NCBI GenBank assembly: GCA_029866125.1 | Contig: JARWZZ010000019.1 | Location: 62,001 to 126,000 of the forward strand | Source of the DNA: Limnobacter sp. | Lineage (GTDB): Bacteria > Pseudomonadota > Gammaproteobacteria > Burkholderiales > Burkholderiaceae_B | Length of the DNA stretch: 64,000 nt | Direction: 5' to 3' | Part shown: positions 1 to 9,904 of the stretch, in pieces | Position numbering within the stretch: position 1 is the first letter of the stretch | Layout of the letters: every line of letters begins with the position of its first letter | Position numbers and translations under genes: made by a program | The notes under the pieces: model-generated | Seen by the model: the letters and a program-made list of their open reading frames with translations, nothing else | What the model was told of the DNA's origin: nothing | The model's database searches: none

Positions 1-2289
1 TTAAGTACCGTGCAAATTACCCACGCCAAAGTGGGGTTGATCAGCATGCCCAGCTTCAGCGAGGTCAAGCTTGCACACCAGCCTTCCAACGCTGTGTTGT
101 TGGACAGGCATGGCCGGTTGATGCACAGCATCCGCTTGGATATGCAGGCTCAGCGGGCGCAGTGGGTTGAGCTGCCGCACATTTCCCCACAGTTGGCTTA
201 TGCCGTCATTGCGGCGGAAGATAAGAATTTTGAGTCCCACAGCGGGGTGGATTGGTCTGCCATGGCCTCTGCCACTTGGGACAATTCGTGGGGCTTGTTG
301 CGCAGCCAGCGGTCTCGAGGTGCCAGTACCCTCACCATGCAACTGGTGGGTTTGTTGGACGAGAATCAAGTCAAGGCGGGTCGCCGCAGTATTTTGGACA
401 AAGTGTCTCAATCTGCATTGGCATTGAGGCTAGAGCAAACTTGGACCAAGTCTCAAATTCTAGAAGCCTATTTGAATTTGGCCAGCTTCAAAGGCGAGCT
501 TGTGGGCGTGGGGGCCTTAAGCCATGGCTTGTTTGGCAAAGCCCCTCGGGGTTTGAATGCGGTTGAAAGTGCGGTTGCTGCAGTGCTGCTGCGCTCGCCC
601 AATGCCAAGTCTGCCGTGGTGTCTCGCCGCGCCTGCAATTTGCTGGTCACCCTTAAGCACCCGACTGATTGCGGTGAAGTGTCCGCCATGGTGGATTCGG
701 TTTTTTTGCGTCCCCCGGTGGACAGTTCGCGTTGGGTCGCCTCACCCCAAGCCAGTCCCCATCTGGCCTACAAGTTATTGGGCCATGTGCAAAAAGGTTC
801 AAAGGAGTCAAAAGGACCATTCAATAAAAATCAATCCCTGCATTCCTCAGTGCTGTTGCCGCTGCAAACTTTTGCCCAGCAGAGCCTTCGGCAACAGCTT
901 GCACAGTTAACCCTTCAAAATGTGGAGGATGGTGCTGTACTGGTTTTGGACAATGCAACCGGTGAAGTGCTTGCGTGGGTGGGGTCCAGTGGGGACCTGT
1001 CCCAAGCGCGGGATGTGGATGGCATTACAGCGCTCCGGCAGGCGGGGTCAACGTTGAAGCCTTTTTTATATGCACTCGCGTTTGAAAAAAAATACCTAAC
1101 GCCCGCCTCCTTGATTGAAGATTCACCTTACACGCTGGACACAGGCAATGGTTTGTACGCCCCTCAGAATTACGAAGCCGTTTACAAAGGCTGGGTCAGC
1201 GTGCGCGCCGCATTGGGTAATTCTTTAAACATTCCGGCGGTGAAGGCGGTGGTTCAAACTGGCGTGGAGCCTTTTCATCAACAACTTCGGCAACTGGGTT
1301 TCAGCAGTTTGACCCAAAGTGCGGATTGGTATGGCTACAGTCTGGCATTGGGTTCGGCAGATGTATCCCTGTTGATGCTGACCAACGCTTACCGGGCCAT
1401 GGCCAATGGCGGGCAATGGTCGCCTCTTAAACTTACACCTGTAACACCCCCAGAAAATCAATCTGCTGCCGCCAAGGCGCACAGCCCATGTGTTACCGCA
1501 GCATGCAGCGCGTTGACAGCAGGCAAACCCCAGCGCGCAATGACGGAGCAAGCCAGTTTTATGGTGGGCAATATTCTGTCTGACCGCAGCGCCAGGGCAC
1601 TCACCTTCGGCTTGGAGTCGTGGTTAAGTACGCCCTATTGGAGCTCCGTTAAAACAGGCACCAGCAAAGACATGCGCGACAACTGGTGCATCGGTTATTC
1701 CAGCCGCTACACCGTGGGCGTTTGGGTGGGCAACGCCTCGGGCTCACCCATGCATGATGTGTCTGGTATCACAGGTGCCGCACCTGTTTGGCGTGAGGTG
1801 ATGGATTGGCTGCATCGCGGTAACGCGCAGCAGGGCAGGGCGATTGTACGTAGCATGCAGCCCAAAGCACCATCTGGTTTAATTCAGCAAAATATTCGGT
1901 TTGAGCCGCGCCTTGAGCCGCCACGTCAAGAGTGGTTCATTCGGGGCTCAACCAATGAGCCTAAAAGTGAGACCAATGATAAGGTTCAAGTCATTGAACT
2001 GGTCAAGCGGCCTGTGCTCACTCGAATTCAATACCCAGCCCAAGGCACGGTGTTGGCGCTGGATGCGGACATTCCACCCAACCGCCAGCGTATTCAGTTT
2101 TCTGCTGGGGGTACGATTCAAAAAGGTTGGGCATGGCGTTTAAATGGCAAGGCATTGATGTCTGCTTCTATTCAACAAGGATGGTTGCCCATGCCGGGCC
2201 GCCATCGCTTGGAACTGCTGAGCGACAAAGGCGTGGTGGTGGATGAAGTGCAATTCACCGTTCGCCCTTTGAAGGCGGGGCGATCCTGA
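1..2289 (+). CDS. pbpC: Penicillin-binding protein 1C (5' end outside the window)
   Basis: Bifunctional peptidoglycan synthase: a GT51 glycosyltransferase polymerises lipid II and a transpeptidase cross-links the strands at the outer face of the inner membrane. Visible are the GT51 signature around the AAEDKNFESHSGVDW stretch, RGASTLTMQ, the transpeptidase region with the STLKP active-site Ser-x-x-Lys, a KTGTS box, and a C-terminal BiPBP_C domain in about the last 90 residues. The frame is open to base 1 and the visible product has no N-terminal membrane anchor, which PBP1C needs. The GTG at base 10 is therefore unlikely to be the real start and the gene is taken as 5'-truncated by the window. 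PBP1C is often preceded by an alpha-2-macroglobulin gene, which would lie upstream and cannot be seen. Confidence 0.93.
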   Translation, partial: LSTVQITHAKVGLISMPSFSEVKLAHQPSNAVLLDRHGRLMHSIRLDMQAQRAQWVELPHISPQLAYAVIAAEDKNFESHSGVDWSAMASATWDNSWGLLRSQRSRGASTLTMQLVGLLDENQVKAGRRSILDKVSQSALALRLEQTWTKSQILEAYLNLASFKGELVGVGALSHGLFGKAPRGLNAVESAVAAVLLRSPNAKSAVVSRRACNLLVTLKHPTDCGEVSAMVDSVFLRPPVDSSRWVASPQASPHLAYKLLGHVQKGSKESKGPFNKNQSLHSSVLLPLQTFAQQSLRQQLAQLTLQNVEDGAVLVLDNATGEVLAWVGSSGDLSQARDVDGITALRQAGSTLKPFLYALAFEKKYLTPASLIEDSPYTLDTGNGLYAPQNYEAVYKGWVSVRAALGNSLNIPAVKAVVQTGVEPFHQQLRQLGFSSLTQSADWYGYSLALGSADVSLLMLTNAYRAMANGGQWSPLKLTPVTPPENQSAAAKAHSPCVTAACSALTAGKPQRAMTEQASFMVGNILSDRSARALTFGLESWLSTPYWSSVKTGTSKDMRDNWCIGYSSRYTVGVWVGNASGSPMHDVSGITGAAPVWREVMDWLHRGNAQQGRAIVRSMQPKAPSGLIQQNIRFEPRLEPPRQEWFIRGSTNEPKSETNDKVQVIELVKRPVLTRIQYPAQGTVLALDADIPPNRQRIQFSAGGTIQKGWAWRLNGKALMSASIQQGWLPMPGRHRLELLSDKGVVVDEVQFTVRPLKAGRS

Positions 2290-2301
2290 TTACAAGACTG
2301 A

Positions 2302-2664
2302 TCAAGACTTTTTCAAAAACCGAGCCAGGCCATAACCTGTGGCGAAAAGAGCCATGGTGTAGAGTGTTCTCATCGCAGCGATCGGCATCCAATCTGTAAA
2401 TGGTATCAATATATCCCGGTACATCCAATCCCATTCCAATGCCCAGCTGATTACCTCTATGGATAAAATCACTGACCCAATCAACACCCACAGGGATTTA
2501 ATGATCTGACCAAAAAAATACCTGTAAGCAGAAGCCAAACCAATCAGGGTCAAGCTGATGACTATGAAAATGGCGTCTTGGCTTTCTATTTTAACGAGAC
2601 TTGGAATGTAAAAGCTCAGTATGTGAGTGACAACTATGGAAGTTACCAAATGGTATGTTTTCAT
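2302..2664 (-). CDS. Small four-helix membrane protein, candidate immunity partner
   Basis: A 120-residue protein with about four hydrophobic stretches and a short basic C-terminus (RFLKKS), so probably an inner-membrane protein. I recognise no family. Its start overlaps the stop of the upstream Tlde1-like gene (ATGA, 2661-2664), which implies translational coupling. In known Tlde1 loci the gene next to the effector encodes a membrane-associated or periplasmic immunity protein, so an immunity role is the natural inference, but nothing in this sequence proves it. It converges on pbpC with a gap of 12 bp. Both genes of the pair look more AT-rich than their neighbours, which would fit acquisition by transfer. 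Confidence 0.75.
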   Translation of the reverse strand: MKTYHLVTSIVVTHILSFYIPSLVKIESQDAIFIVISLTLIGLASAYRYFFGQIIKSLWVLIGSVILSIEVISWALEWDWMYRDILIPFTDWMPIAAMRTLYTMALFATGYGLARFLKKS

Positions 2665-3086
2665 ACGACAAGCAGATCGCTTTTGGCGGATCGAAGTAAA
2701 GCGTCTTTGAGATGATCTGTCGATTTATCCCCTAATATGCCGCCACCCACGTCAATACAACCTTTGGATCCCTTTTGAGTTCCACAGTGTAAGAAAAAAT
2801 CATCCCTGCCATGAGTCGCAATTTCGGGGTAGGGATACAACCTCACTCTCCAATCACCCCAGTCTGCTTTCAAGTTACGCATGATGTCGCGCAATAGGTG
2901 GGGGTCGCTGAATTCTTGACTCAGCAAAAAGTATCTACCTTTTGGAATGGGGCCCACATTTTTCAAATGGGTACAGCGAAGCTCGTTCATGCAATTTCCA
3001 TATCCGCTGCTTGCAGGTATACCGAATGTTTTTCCAGCGTCTGAATACACGAGTTGCCCCGCCGATATGTAAAAAGTTAACTGCAT
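2661..3086 (-). CDS. Tlde1/DUF2778-like L,D-transpeptidase-fold peptidoglycan enzyme
   Basis: A 141-residue protein without a signal peptide. It carries GPIPKGRYFL, the conserved GP[IL]P-x-G-x-Y block of DUF2778, and near the C-terminus HCGTQKGSKGCI, which fits the H-x6-S-x-G-C catalytic pattern of Tlde1 and L,D-transpeptidase folds. Tlde1 toxins, delivered by type VI secretion, act in the target periplasm and cut or exchange the terminal D-Ala of tetrapeptide stems. The lack of a leader and the small single-domain size fit an exported effector. No type VI gene lies in the window, so the pair would be an orphan cassette. A housekeeping role near PBP1C is the alternative. The downstream gene overlaps by 4 bp. 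Confidence 0.8.
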   Translation of the reverse strand: MQLTFYISAGQLVYSDAGKTFGIPASSGYGNCMNELRCTHLKNVGPIPKGRYFLLSQEFSDPHLLRDIMRNLKADWGDWRVRLYPYPEIATHGRDDFFLHCGTQKGSKGCIDVGGGILGDKSTDHLKDALLRSAKSDLLVV

Positions 3087-3192
3087 GAAGCTTTAGGATT
3101 AAAGTTGTTGAGACTCAATCGTAAATGTGCGTCTTTGTTAGGTCAAAATCGGCTCCGCGCTATCACTCGAACTGATTGCGATTGGAGCTTTT

Positions 3193-4053
3193 TTAATCCA
3201 TCGCCTTGTGCATCACCATCTGCGGGTAAGGAATCTCCACTTTCTCGCGATCAAACGCGTCTTTCACCCGGCGGAAGTACTCGCGCCGGATGGCCCATTG
3301 CTCGCCACCCACCGTCTTGAATCGGCAGCGAATCACCACGGCAGAATCGGCCAGCGTTTGTACCCCCATCACTAAAAACTCGTCCATCAACTGGCTTTTC
3401 CAAGGTTCTTCGCTCAGCATGTCTTTGCCAATTCCGTCCATCAAGCCGATGACTTTTTGTACGTCTTCTTTGTAGTCCACGCTGACATCAATAATGGCGT
3501 AGCTAAAACCCATGGACATATTGGTCACAGCCGTGATTTGCCCATTCGGCACAAAATGGACATTGCCTTCTGCATCCCGCAGGCGCACGTAGCGCAGTGT
3601 CACTTCTTCCACGTTGCCGGTGCGGTTGTCCAGGCAAACCACATCACCCACGCGTATCTGGTTTTCAATCAAAAGCACGATGCCGGTGAAGTAATCCTTC
3701 ACCAAACTTTGAGCACCAAAACCCACCGCAATACCCACCACGCCGGCAGCGGCCAGCATCGGTGCAATTGAAATTCCAATCGTGTTTAGCGCTGCCAAAA
3801 CACCCATCAGCATAATCACGATGTTGGCCACATATTTGAACACCCTCATCAGGGTTTCAACCCGTTTGCGCTCACCGCGTGTGGCAGCTTTGGCTTGCAG
3901 GCGTGTGCCAATGCGGGTAATGCCTGCCTTCACCACAAACAGCAGGCCCCAAGCCACCAACAGAATCAACACAAAACGAACACCCAAAGTGGTCCATTCC
4001 ACCCACTTGGCGGCCTCTACTTCTCTCAGTAATTGTTTCCAGTCAAAACTCAT
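3193..4053 (-). CDS. Small-conductance mechanosensitive channel, MscS family
   Basis: Opens under membrane tension to release solutes during hypo-osmotic shock. The 286 residues match a compact E. coli MscS-like protein: three N-terminal membrane helices, then the pore helix region rich in Gly/Ala (AAAGVVGIAVGFGAQSLVKDY), the beta domain (IRVGDVVCLDNRTGNVEEV) and the alpha/beta vestibule with VPNGQI. It follows uvrA on the same strand with only 2 bp between the genes, so it is probably cotranscribed with uvrA. I see no clear terminator after it. A weak GGCTCC/GGAGC inverted repeat lies at about 3150-3195. Confidence 0.93.
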   Translation of the reverse strand: MSFDWKQLLREVEAAKWVEWTTLGVRFVLILLVAWGLLFVVKAGITRIGTRLQAKAATRGERKRVETLMRVFKYVANIVIMLMGVLAALNTIGISIAPMLAAAGVVGIAVGFGAQSLVKDYFTGIVLLIENQIRVGDVVCLDNRTGNVEEVTLRYVRLRDAEGNVHFVPNGQITAVTNMSMGFSYAIIDVSVDYKEDVQKVIGLMDGIGKDMLSEEPWKSQLMDEFLVMGVQTLADSAVVIRCRFKTVGGEQWAIRREYFRRVKDAFDREKVEIPYPQMVMHKAMD

Positions 4054-4055
4054 TT

Positions 4056-6932
4056 TCAGTTGTTCCTATTCTTCAGCACTTTCGCCAAATATTTTCCAGT
4101 CTCGCTTTCAGGGTTGTTGGCCAAGTCTTCGGGCGTGCCTTCGGCCACCAATCGGCCTCCGTTGTCGCCACCCTCGGGGCCCATGTCCAGTACCCAATCC
4201 GCGCATTTAATCACATCTAAGTTGTGCTCAATCACCAGCACGGTATTGCCAGCATCCACCAAGGGGTTCAGCACTTTGAGCAACATGTCAATGTCGTGAA
4301 AGTGCAGGCCAGTGGTGGGTTCATCCAGAATGTAAAGGGTTTTGCCAGTGTCGCGTTTTGAAAGCTCCAGCGACAGTTTTACCCGTTGCGCTTCTCCGCC
4401 GGACAGCGTGGTGGCCGATTGCCCCAGCCGGATGTAACTCAAGCCCACGTCCATCAAGGTTTGCAATTTGCGTGCAACATTGGGTACGGGTTTAAACACC
4501 TCCAAAGCCTGTTCAACCGTCAGGTTTAGAATTTGCGCAATGTTCAAACCCCGGTATTGAATGTCCAAAGTTTCGCGGTTGTAGCGTTTGCCATTGCACA
4601 CATCGCAGGGCACGTACATGTCCGGCAAAAAATGCATTTCCACTTTCACCACGCCATCGCCTTGGCAGGACTCACAGCGGCCACCTTTCACGTTGAATGA
4701 AAAACGCCCTGCGTCATAGCCTCTTTCACGCGCGGCAGGTACCCCCGCAAACAAATCGCGAATGGGGCTAAACATGCCTGTGTAAGTGGCTGGGTTGCTG
4801 CGTGGTGTGCGCCCGATTGGGCTTTGGTCCACTGCAATCACTTTGTCAAAATGCTCCAGCCCGCTGATGCTGTCATGCACCGCGCCTTCAGAATGTGCGC
4901 GGTTCAGCTGCCTTGCTGCTTCTGCCAACAGGGTGTCATTCACCAAGGTGGATTTGCCAGACCCAGACACACCCGCCACGCACACAAACAAACCAATCGG
5001 TATGTTCACCGTCACGTTTTTCAGGTTGTTGCCGCGTGCGCCGTGAACCGTCAGCATGCGTTTGGGGTCGGGCTTGCGCAGGGGGCTTAAGCGTTGGATG
5101 CTTAGCTTGCCGCTGAGGTACTGCCCAGTCAGGGACTTTGGGTTGGCCAAAATTTCTGCAGGTGTGCCTTCAGCAACCACCATGCCGCCATGCTCGCCCG
5201 CGCCGGGGCCCATGTCCACCACGTAGTCTGCAGTCATGATGGCATCTTCATCATGTTCTACCACCAACACTGTGTTGCCCAATTTTTTCAGGCGCAACAA
5301 GGTTTGAATCAAGCGGTCATTGTCGCGCTGGTGCAAACCAATCGAGGGTTCGTCCAGCACATACATCACGCCGGTTAGGCCTGAACCTATTTGGCTGGCC
5401 AAGCGGATGCGTTGGCTTTCGCCGCCGCTCAGGGTGTCGGCCGGGCGGCCAAGGCTGAGGTAACTCAAACCCACATCATTCAAAAATTGCAGGCGGGCTG
5501 AAACTTCGGCAATAATTTTCTCGCCAATCTGGGCTTTTGCGCCCTGCATGTGCAAGGTTTGAAAGTACACAAGCGCGCGGTGAATGGGCAGGGAGGTCAC
5601 ATCATGCAAGGCCTTGCGCTGCTCGTTGTCACCAATAAACACATGCCGCGCACCAGTTTTAAGACGCGACCCACCGCATGATGTGCAAGACCGCACCGCC
5701 ATCAGCTTGCCCAACTCCTCTTTGACGGCGACTGAATCGGTGCTGGTGTGCCTGCGCTTCAAATTCGGTAATACGCCTTCAAACTCATGTGTTTTGCACA
5801 CAGGTTTGCTTTGCTCAGACAAATAGGTGAAGGTGATTTTCTCGGCCCCCGAGCCATACAAAAGCATGTGTTGCACGTCTTCGGGCAACTCGCTCCACGG
5901 CGTTTCCAAATCAAAACCATAATGCGCAGCCAAGCTTTGCATGGTTTGTAAAATCAGGGCATTGCGTTTGTCCCAGCCCACAATGGCCCCGGCGGACAAA
6001 GACACATCTGGGTGCGCCACCACGCGCGTGGGGTCAAAAAATTGCTCATGGCCCAAGCCATCGCATGCTGGGCAAGCGCCTGCCGGGTTGTTAAAGCTAA
6101 ACAGCCTGGGTTCAAGGTCGGTCAGTGCGTAATCACACACTGGGCAGGCAAAGCGGCTGGAAAATACGGTTTCTTTACCGGTGTCCAAATCAAGGGCGAT
6201 CGCTTTGCCATCGGCTATGCGCAAAGCCGTTTCAAAGCTTTCGGCCAGGCGTTGGCGGCTGTCTGCACGCACTTTCAGGCGGTCCACCACCACATCCAGG
6301 TTGTGCTTGTGGTTTTTGTCCAAAGCGGGCAGGGTGTCCAATTCCACCACTTGGCCTTCCGCTCCAGACCCTGCTTTGTCCAATCCACCCGATTTAATCC
6401 GCACCCGCACAAAACCTTGCGCACGCAAATCATTCAGCAAATCCAAATGCTCGCCTTTGCGCTGGTTCAGCACCGGGGCCAAAATCATCAACCGGGTTTC
6501 TTCTGGCCAGCCCAGCACGGTGTCCACCATTTCAGACACCGACTGCACATTCAGTTCCAAATCATGCTCGGGGCAGCGCGGGGTGCCAGCGCGGGCAAAC
6601 AGCAAACGCAGGTAATCGTGAATTTCGGTGACGGTGCCCACGGTGGAGCGCGGGTTGTGGCTGGTGGCTTTTTGCTCGATGGAAATGGCTGGGGACAAGC
6701 CCTCAATCATGTCCACATCGGGCTTTTCCATCAATTGTAAAAACTGCCGTGCATAGGCTGACAAGCTTTCTACATACCGGCGTTGGCCTTCTGCATACAA
6801 GGTGTCAAAGGCCAGCGACGACTTTCCCGAGCCTGATAAGCCAGTCAGCACGACCAGCGAGTCTCGGGGCAAGTCCAGCGAAATGTTCTTGAGGTTGTGG
6901 GTACGTGCCCCACGAATACGAATGAAGTTCAC
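4056..6932 (-). CDS. uvrA: Excinuclease ABC subunit A
   Basis: DNA damage recognition ATPase of nucleotide excision repair; a UvrA dimer loads UvrB at lesions. At 958 residues the protein has the normal family length. Visible: first Walker [11 protein letters not shown] near residue 31, the zinc-finger cysteines CPVCD and CPACDG flanking the insertion domain, the LSGGE signature twice, a second Walker [11 protein letters not shown], and a second zinc module [14 protein letters not shown]. It is divergent from the MFS gene with about 120 bp between the starts, and mscS follows closely. The order uvrA, MFS, ssb is one I associate with Burkholderiales. No LexA box was identified by eye in the upstream region. 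Confidence 0.98.
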   Translation of the reverse strand: MNFIRIRGARTHNLKNISLDLPRDSLVVLTGLSGSGKSSLAFDTLYAEGQRRYVESLSAYARQFLQLMEKPDVDMIEGLSPAISIEQKATSHNPRSTVGTVTEIHDYLRLLFARAGTPRCPEHDLELNVQSVSEMVDTVLGWPEETRLMILAPVLNQRKGEHLDLLNDLRAQGFVRVRIKSGGLDKAGSGAEGQVVELDTLPALDKNHKHNLDVVVDRLKVRADSRQRLAESFETALRIADGKAIALDLDTGKETVFSSRFACPVCDYALTDLEPRLFSFNNPAGACPACDGLGHEQFFDPTRVVAHPDVSLSAGAIVGWDKRNALILQTMQSLAAHYGFDLETPWSELPEDVQHMLLYGSGAEKITFTYLSEQSKPVCKTHEFEGVLPNLKRRHTSTDSVAVKEELGKLMAVRSCTSCGGSRLKTGARHVFIGDNEQRKALHDVTSLPIHRALVYFQTLHMQGAKAQIGEKIIAEVSARLQFLNDVGLSYLSLGRPADTLSGGESQRIRLASQIGSGLTGVMYVLDEPSIGLHQRDNDRLIQTLLRLKKLGNTVLVVEHDEDAIMTADYVVDMGPGAGEHGGMVVAEGTPAEILANPKSLTGQYLSGKLSIQRLSPLRKPDPKRMLTVHGARGNNLKNVTVNIPIGLFVCVAGVSGSGKSTLVNDTLLAEAARQLNRAHSEGAVHDSISGLEHFDKVIAVDQSPIGRTPRSNPATYTGMFSPIRDLFAGVPAARERGYDAGRFSFNVKGGRCESCQGDGVVKVEMHFLPDMYVPCDVCNGKRYNRETLDIQYRGLNIAQILNLTVEQALEVFKPVPNVARKLQTLMDVGLSYIRLGQSATTLSGGEAQRVKLSLELSKRDTGKTLYILDEPTTGLHFHDIDMLLKVLNPLVDAGNTVLVIEHNLDVIKCADWVLDMGPEGGDNGGRLVAEGTPEDLANNPESETGKYLAKVLKNRNN

Positions 6933-7056
6933 GCGATGTTTGTCTTCGATTTACAGCCAACCTGTTACTATAGATGGTTTCCGGCTTGAAGGCATCCCAA
7001 CCTTTGCGTTTCCTCCAACGGTCTGCCCTTTTTGCCTTTGTTTTTCAGTGCTTGAG

Positions 7057-8331
7057 ATGAGTTCACCTACACCCACCGACCAGTCCCCAGACGCGTTCCG
7101 CATGTTGCCCGCTGAGCGGCATGCCGCAGCTTGGCTGGCCAGCATCTATGCCCTGCGCATGTTCGGCATGTTCATGATCCTTCCCGTGTTTGCTGTGCAC
7201 GCCAAAACCATGCCGGGCGGGGACAACCTCAGCCTCATCGGTTTGGCCATGGGCATTTACGGTTTGTCCCAAGCTTTGATGCAAATCCCGCTGGGCTGGG
7301 CGTCCGATAAAATAGGTAGAAAGCCCGTCATTCTGGGTGGTTTGCTGATGTTTGCAGCAGGCAGTGCTTTTGGTTACATGGCTGAAACGCTTGAACAACT
7401 GGCATGGGCGCGTGCTTTGCAAGGCGCGGGTGCTATTTCGGCCGCTTTGTCTGCCTTTTTGGCGGATGTAACCCGAGATGAAGTCCGCAGCAAAGGCATG
7501 GCCATGATTGGTGCGTCAATCGGTATTACCTTTGCGCTGTCATTGATCGCTTCGCCTATTCTTTATAACTGGTTTGGCTTGCAAGGCTTGTTTGGCCTAA
7601 CAGGTGTCATGGCCTTGGGTGCCATGGCGGTGGTGATGTGGCGCTTGCCCAACCCCGATGACCCCAAGCTGCCCGGTGCTGTGCATCAAAAGGCAGTGGG
7701 CTTCAAAGGAGCAGTTGATGTGTTACTCGCCCCCGATTTGCTGCGTTTAAACTTGGGTATTTTTACCCTGCATTTGACACAAATGGCCCTGTTTGTGGTG
7801 GTGCCCGGTTTGTTGGTGTCTGGCTTGGACCTACCCTTGAGCGAGCATTGGAAAGTGTATTTGCCTGTAGTGCTGGGCTCCTTTCTGCTGATGGTGCCAG
7901 TCATGATTTGGTCCGAGAAAAAAGCCAAAACCAAAACCGTCAAACTGGGTGCTATTGTGCTGATGGCTTTGGTCATGGCTGGTTTCATGCTGTTTAACCA
8001 ATCGGGTTTGGCACTGGTTGCTTTGTTGCTGGCTTACTTCATTGGTTTCAACTTGTTGGAGGCTACCCTACCTTCATGGGTATCACGAGTGGCTCCCCCA
8101 AGTCATAGGGGGTTGGCCTTGGGTGTATACAATACGTCGCAGGCTTTGGGCTTGTTTGCGGGTGGCGCATTGGGCGGATTAATATCCCGTTCTTATGGCC
8201 AAACTGTTGTATTTGAAAGTATATTGGTGTGTGTTCTCGTCTGGTTTGTTTTGGTCAAAGGCATCAAAGCACTGCCAGCGCGCGGCTCTAATTCACCCGT
8301 AAATCCCCAGACAAACGCCGTCAAGGCCTAA
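7057..8331 (+). CDS. Major facilitator superfamily transporter
   Basis: A 424-residue secondary transporter with about 12 hydrophobic segments. The motif [12 protein letters not shown] is the MFS motif A (G-x-x-[SAD]-D-[RK]-x-G-R-[KR]) between helices 2 and 3. The substrate cannot be read from sequence; drug or small-molecule efflux is the family norm. The frame is open further upstream, but that part runs into the uvrA promoter region and is not membrane-like. The ATG at 7057, giving [10 protein letters not shown], is chosen. ssb follows 44 bp downstream, possibly in the same transcript. Confidence 0.9.
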   Translation: MSSPTPTDQSPDAFRMLPAERHAAAWLASIYALRMFGMFMILPVFAVHAKTMPGGDNLSLIGLAMGIYGLSQALMQIPLGWASDKIGRKPVILGGLLMFAAGSAFGYMAETLEQLAWARALQGAGAISAALSAFLADVTRDEVRSKGMAMIGASIGITFALSLIASPILYNWFGLQGLFGLTGVMALGAMAVVMWRLPNPDDPKLPGAVHQKAVGFKGAVDVLLAPDLLRLNLGIFTLHLTQMALFVVVPGLLVSGLDLPLSEHWKVYLPVVLGSFLLMVPVMIWSEKKAKTKTVKLGAIVLMALVMAGFMLFNQSGLALVALLLAYFIGFNLLEATLPSWVSRVAPPSHRGLALGVYNTSQALGLFAGGALGGLISRSYGQTVVFESILVCVLVWFVLVKGIKALPARGSNSPVNPQTNAVKA

Positions 8332-8375
8332 AAAGACAAGTCCGATCAAAATTAACGTGTAGGAGCATTTATTTT

Positions 8376-8885
8376 ATGGCGTCAGTCAACAAAGTCATTC
8401 TGGTGGGTAATTTGGGCCGCGACCCCGAAGTGCGTTACATGCCCGATGGTGGCGCAATCGTTAACCTGTCCATTGCCACTTCCAACTCCTGGAAAGACAA
8501 AAACTCTGGCGAGAAAAAAGAAGAAACCGAATGGCACCGTGTGGTTATTTATGGCCGTTTGGCTGAAATTGCAGGCGAATACTGCAAAAAAGGTCGCCCC
8601 GTGTACCTTGAAGGCCGTTTGAAAACACGCAAGTGGACCGACAAAGACAGCATCGAGCGTTATACAACCGAAATCGTAGCCGACCAGATGCAATTGCTGG
8701 GTGGGCGCGAAGGTGGCGGCGGTGGTGGCAGCGACATGGGCGGGGACGACTTCTCCCAAGCAGCGCCAAGCCGTCCGGCTGCATCTGGCCGCCCAGCTTC
8801 GGGTGGCGCATCAGGTGGAGGCATGCGCTCCAACCCACAGCCTTCTATGGGTGTGGCTGATTTGGATGACGATATTCCGTTCTGA
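8376..8885 (+). CDS. ssb: Single-stranded DNA-binding protein
   Basis: Coats single-stranded DNA in replication, recombination and repair and recruits partners through its acidic tip. The 169 residues contain the OB fold at the N-terminus ([20 protein letters not shown]), a Gly/Ser-rich flexible linker at about residues 108-155 and the canonical C-terminal DDDIPF tail. The start is preceded by GTAGGAGC at good spacing. It lies downstream of an MFS gene that is divergent from uvrA, and a hairpin with a T-run follows at 8941-8974. Confidence 0.98.
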   Translation: MASVNKVILVGNLGRDPEVRYMPDGGAIVNLSIATSNSWKDKNSGEKKEETEWHRVVIYGRLAEIAGEYCKKGRPVYLEGRLKTRKWTDKDSIERYTTEIVADQMQLLGGREGGGGGGSDMGGDDFSQAAPSRPAASGRPASGGASGGGMRSNPQPSMGVADLDDDIPF

Positions 8886-8940
8886 GTCTGTGTTGGAAAG
8901 CATCCAGTTCATGCAGTTTGTGCTTTAATTAATGAATCAA

Positions 8941-8974
8941 AGCGAAGTCCCTCAACATGGCTTCGCTTTTTTTT
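8941..8974 (+). terminator. Rho-independent terminator after ssb
   Basis: AGCGAAG at 8941-8947 pairs with CTTCGCT at 8961-8967 and is followed by a run of T. It ends only about 20 bp before the next start, so the SDR gene probably has its own promoter or is reached by read-through. Confidence 0.75.
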
Positions 8975-8993
8975 CGCTACTTTGGGGAATGGC

Positions 8994-9785
8994 ATGAGCA
9001 CTCAAAAAACCGCTTTAATCACTGGCGCCTCTGCAGGCATAGGCAAAGCATTTGCGGAGCATTTGGCCTTGCAGGGTTATAACCTCATACTGGTTGCGCG
9101 TCGCAAAGACAAACTTTCCGAGCTGGCTGATCAATTGGGGCGTAAATACGGCATTGATGCCTATGTGCTGGCGGCCGATTTGGCTCAGCCCGATGCGGTG
9201 ACTCATTTGGCTGCAGAAGTCCAAAACTTAGGCCTTTCCGTGGACTTTCTGATTAACAACGCGGGTTTGTCAGGCAACTACAAATTCACCGATGCCAGTT
9301 GGACTGAACTGGCCGCTGAAATTCAAATCATGATTACCTCGCTGACCCAGCTGTGCCATGTGTTTCTGCCAAAAATGAAAGCCCGTCAGTGGGGCAGGGT
9401 GATCAATGTGTCTTCCATCGCTGCGTATGCGCCGCCCGGTGCCAGCTTGCTGTACACCGGCATCAAAAGCTATGTGCTCAATGCATCTCAGGCGATGGAC
9501 ATGGAGCTGAAGCCCCACGGCGTAAACGTGACAGCCCTGTGCCCTGGCTTTACCCGCAGTGAGTTTCATGATGTGATGGGTACACGAGGCACCACCAATA
9601 AATTCCCCAATGTGATGTGGCAGGGCGCGGATGAGGTGGCTGAAGAAGCCTACAAAGCCGTGATGGCAGGCCACCCCGTGTGTGTCACCGGTTGGTTTAA
9701 CAAAGCCAGCGTTGCTGTGATGAAACCCCTGCCCGAGGGTGTGCGTTATCGTTTGGGTAAAGCAATGAATCCTTTTAAAAACTGA
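8994..9785 (+). CDS. Short-chain dehydrogenase/reductase
   Basis: NAD(P)-dependent oxidoreductase of the classical SDR type, 263 residues. Features: TGASAGIGKA cofactor glycine motif, NNAG, catalytic Ser in NVSSIAA and Tyr/Lys in LLYTGIKSYV. In the last, the usual Y-x-x-x-K is Y-T-G-I-K. ATG at 8994 (MSTQKTALITG) is chosen over an in-frame TTG 12 bp upstream. The ATG sits only 20 bp after the ssb terminator, so promoter elements must overlap that hairpin if it is expressed alone. Substrate unknown. Confidence 0.88.
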   Translation: MSTQKTALITGASAGIGKAFAEHLALQGYNLILVARRKDKLSELADQLGRKYGIDAYVLAADLAQPDAVTHLAAEVQNLGLSVDFLINNAGLSGNYKFTDASWTELAAEIQIMITSLTQLCHVFLPKMKARQWGRVINVSSIAAYAPPGASLLYTGIKSYVLNASQAMDMELKPHGVNVTALCPGFTRSEFHDVMGTRGTTNKFPNVMWQGADEVAEEAYKAVMAGHPVCVTGWFNKASVAVMKPLPEGVRYRLGKAMNPFKN

Positions 9786-9854
9786 ACGGCAAATGGATCA
9801 GCGCGGATTGTGGGAAGTTAACGCCCACTTCAGCCAGGAAAAATAAAAGAAAAA

Positions 9855-9880
9855 GGGCCAGTTCATTTCTGAACCAGCCC
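9855..9880 (-). terminator. Terminator hairpin after the first metalloprotease gene
   Basis: On the minus strand a stem of GGGCTGGTTC with GAACTGGCCC (two mismatched pairs in the middle) is followed by a T-rich run. It is homologous to the perfect hairpin at 12206-12231 behind the second copy, so the terminator was duplicated together with the gene. Confidence 0.7.
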
Positions 9881-9904
9881 CAAGGTTACCTACTTCATGA
9901 CTTT

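Noticed and set aside
10-2289. GTG at base 10 as the true start of pbpC
   Set aside because: The protein would lack the membrane anchor that PBP1C requires and the frame is open to the window edge.
3150-3195. GGCTCC/GGAGC hairpin with T-run on the plus strand
   Set aside because: Both flanking genes run on the minus strand, and the arm is only five or six base pairs around a long loop, so a terminator is not supported.
6012-6740. 242-residue plus-strand reading frame within uvrA
   Set aside because: Antisense to a conserved part of uvrA, with His/Gln-rich composition and no start signal.
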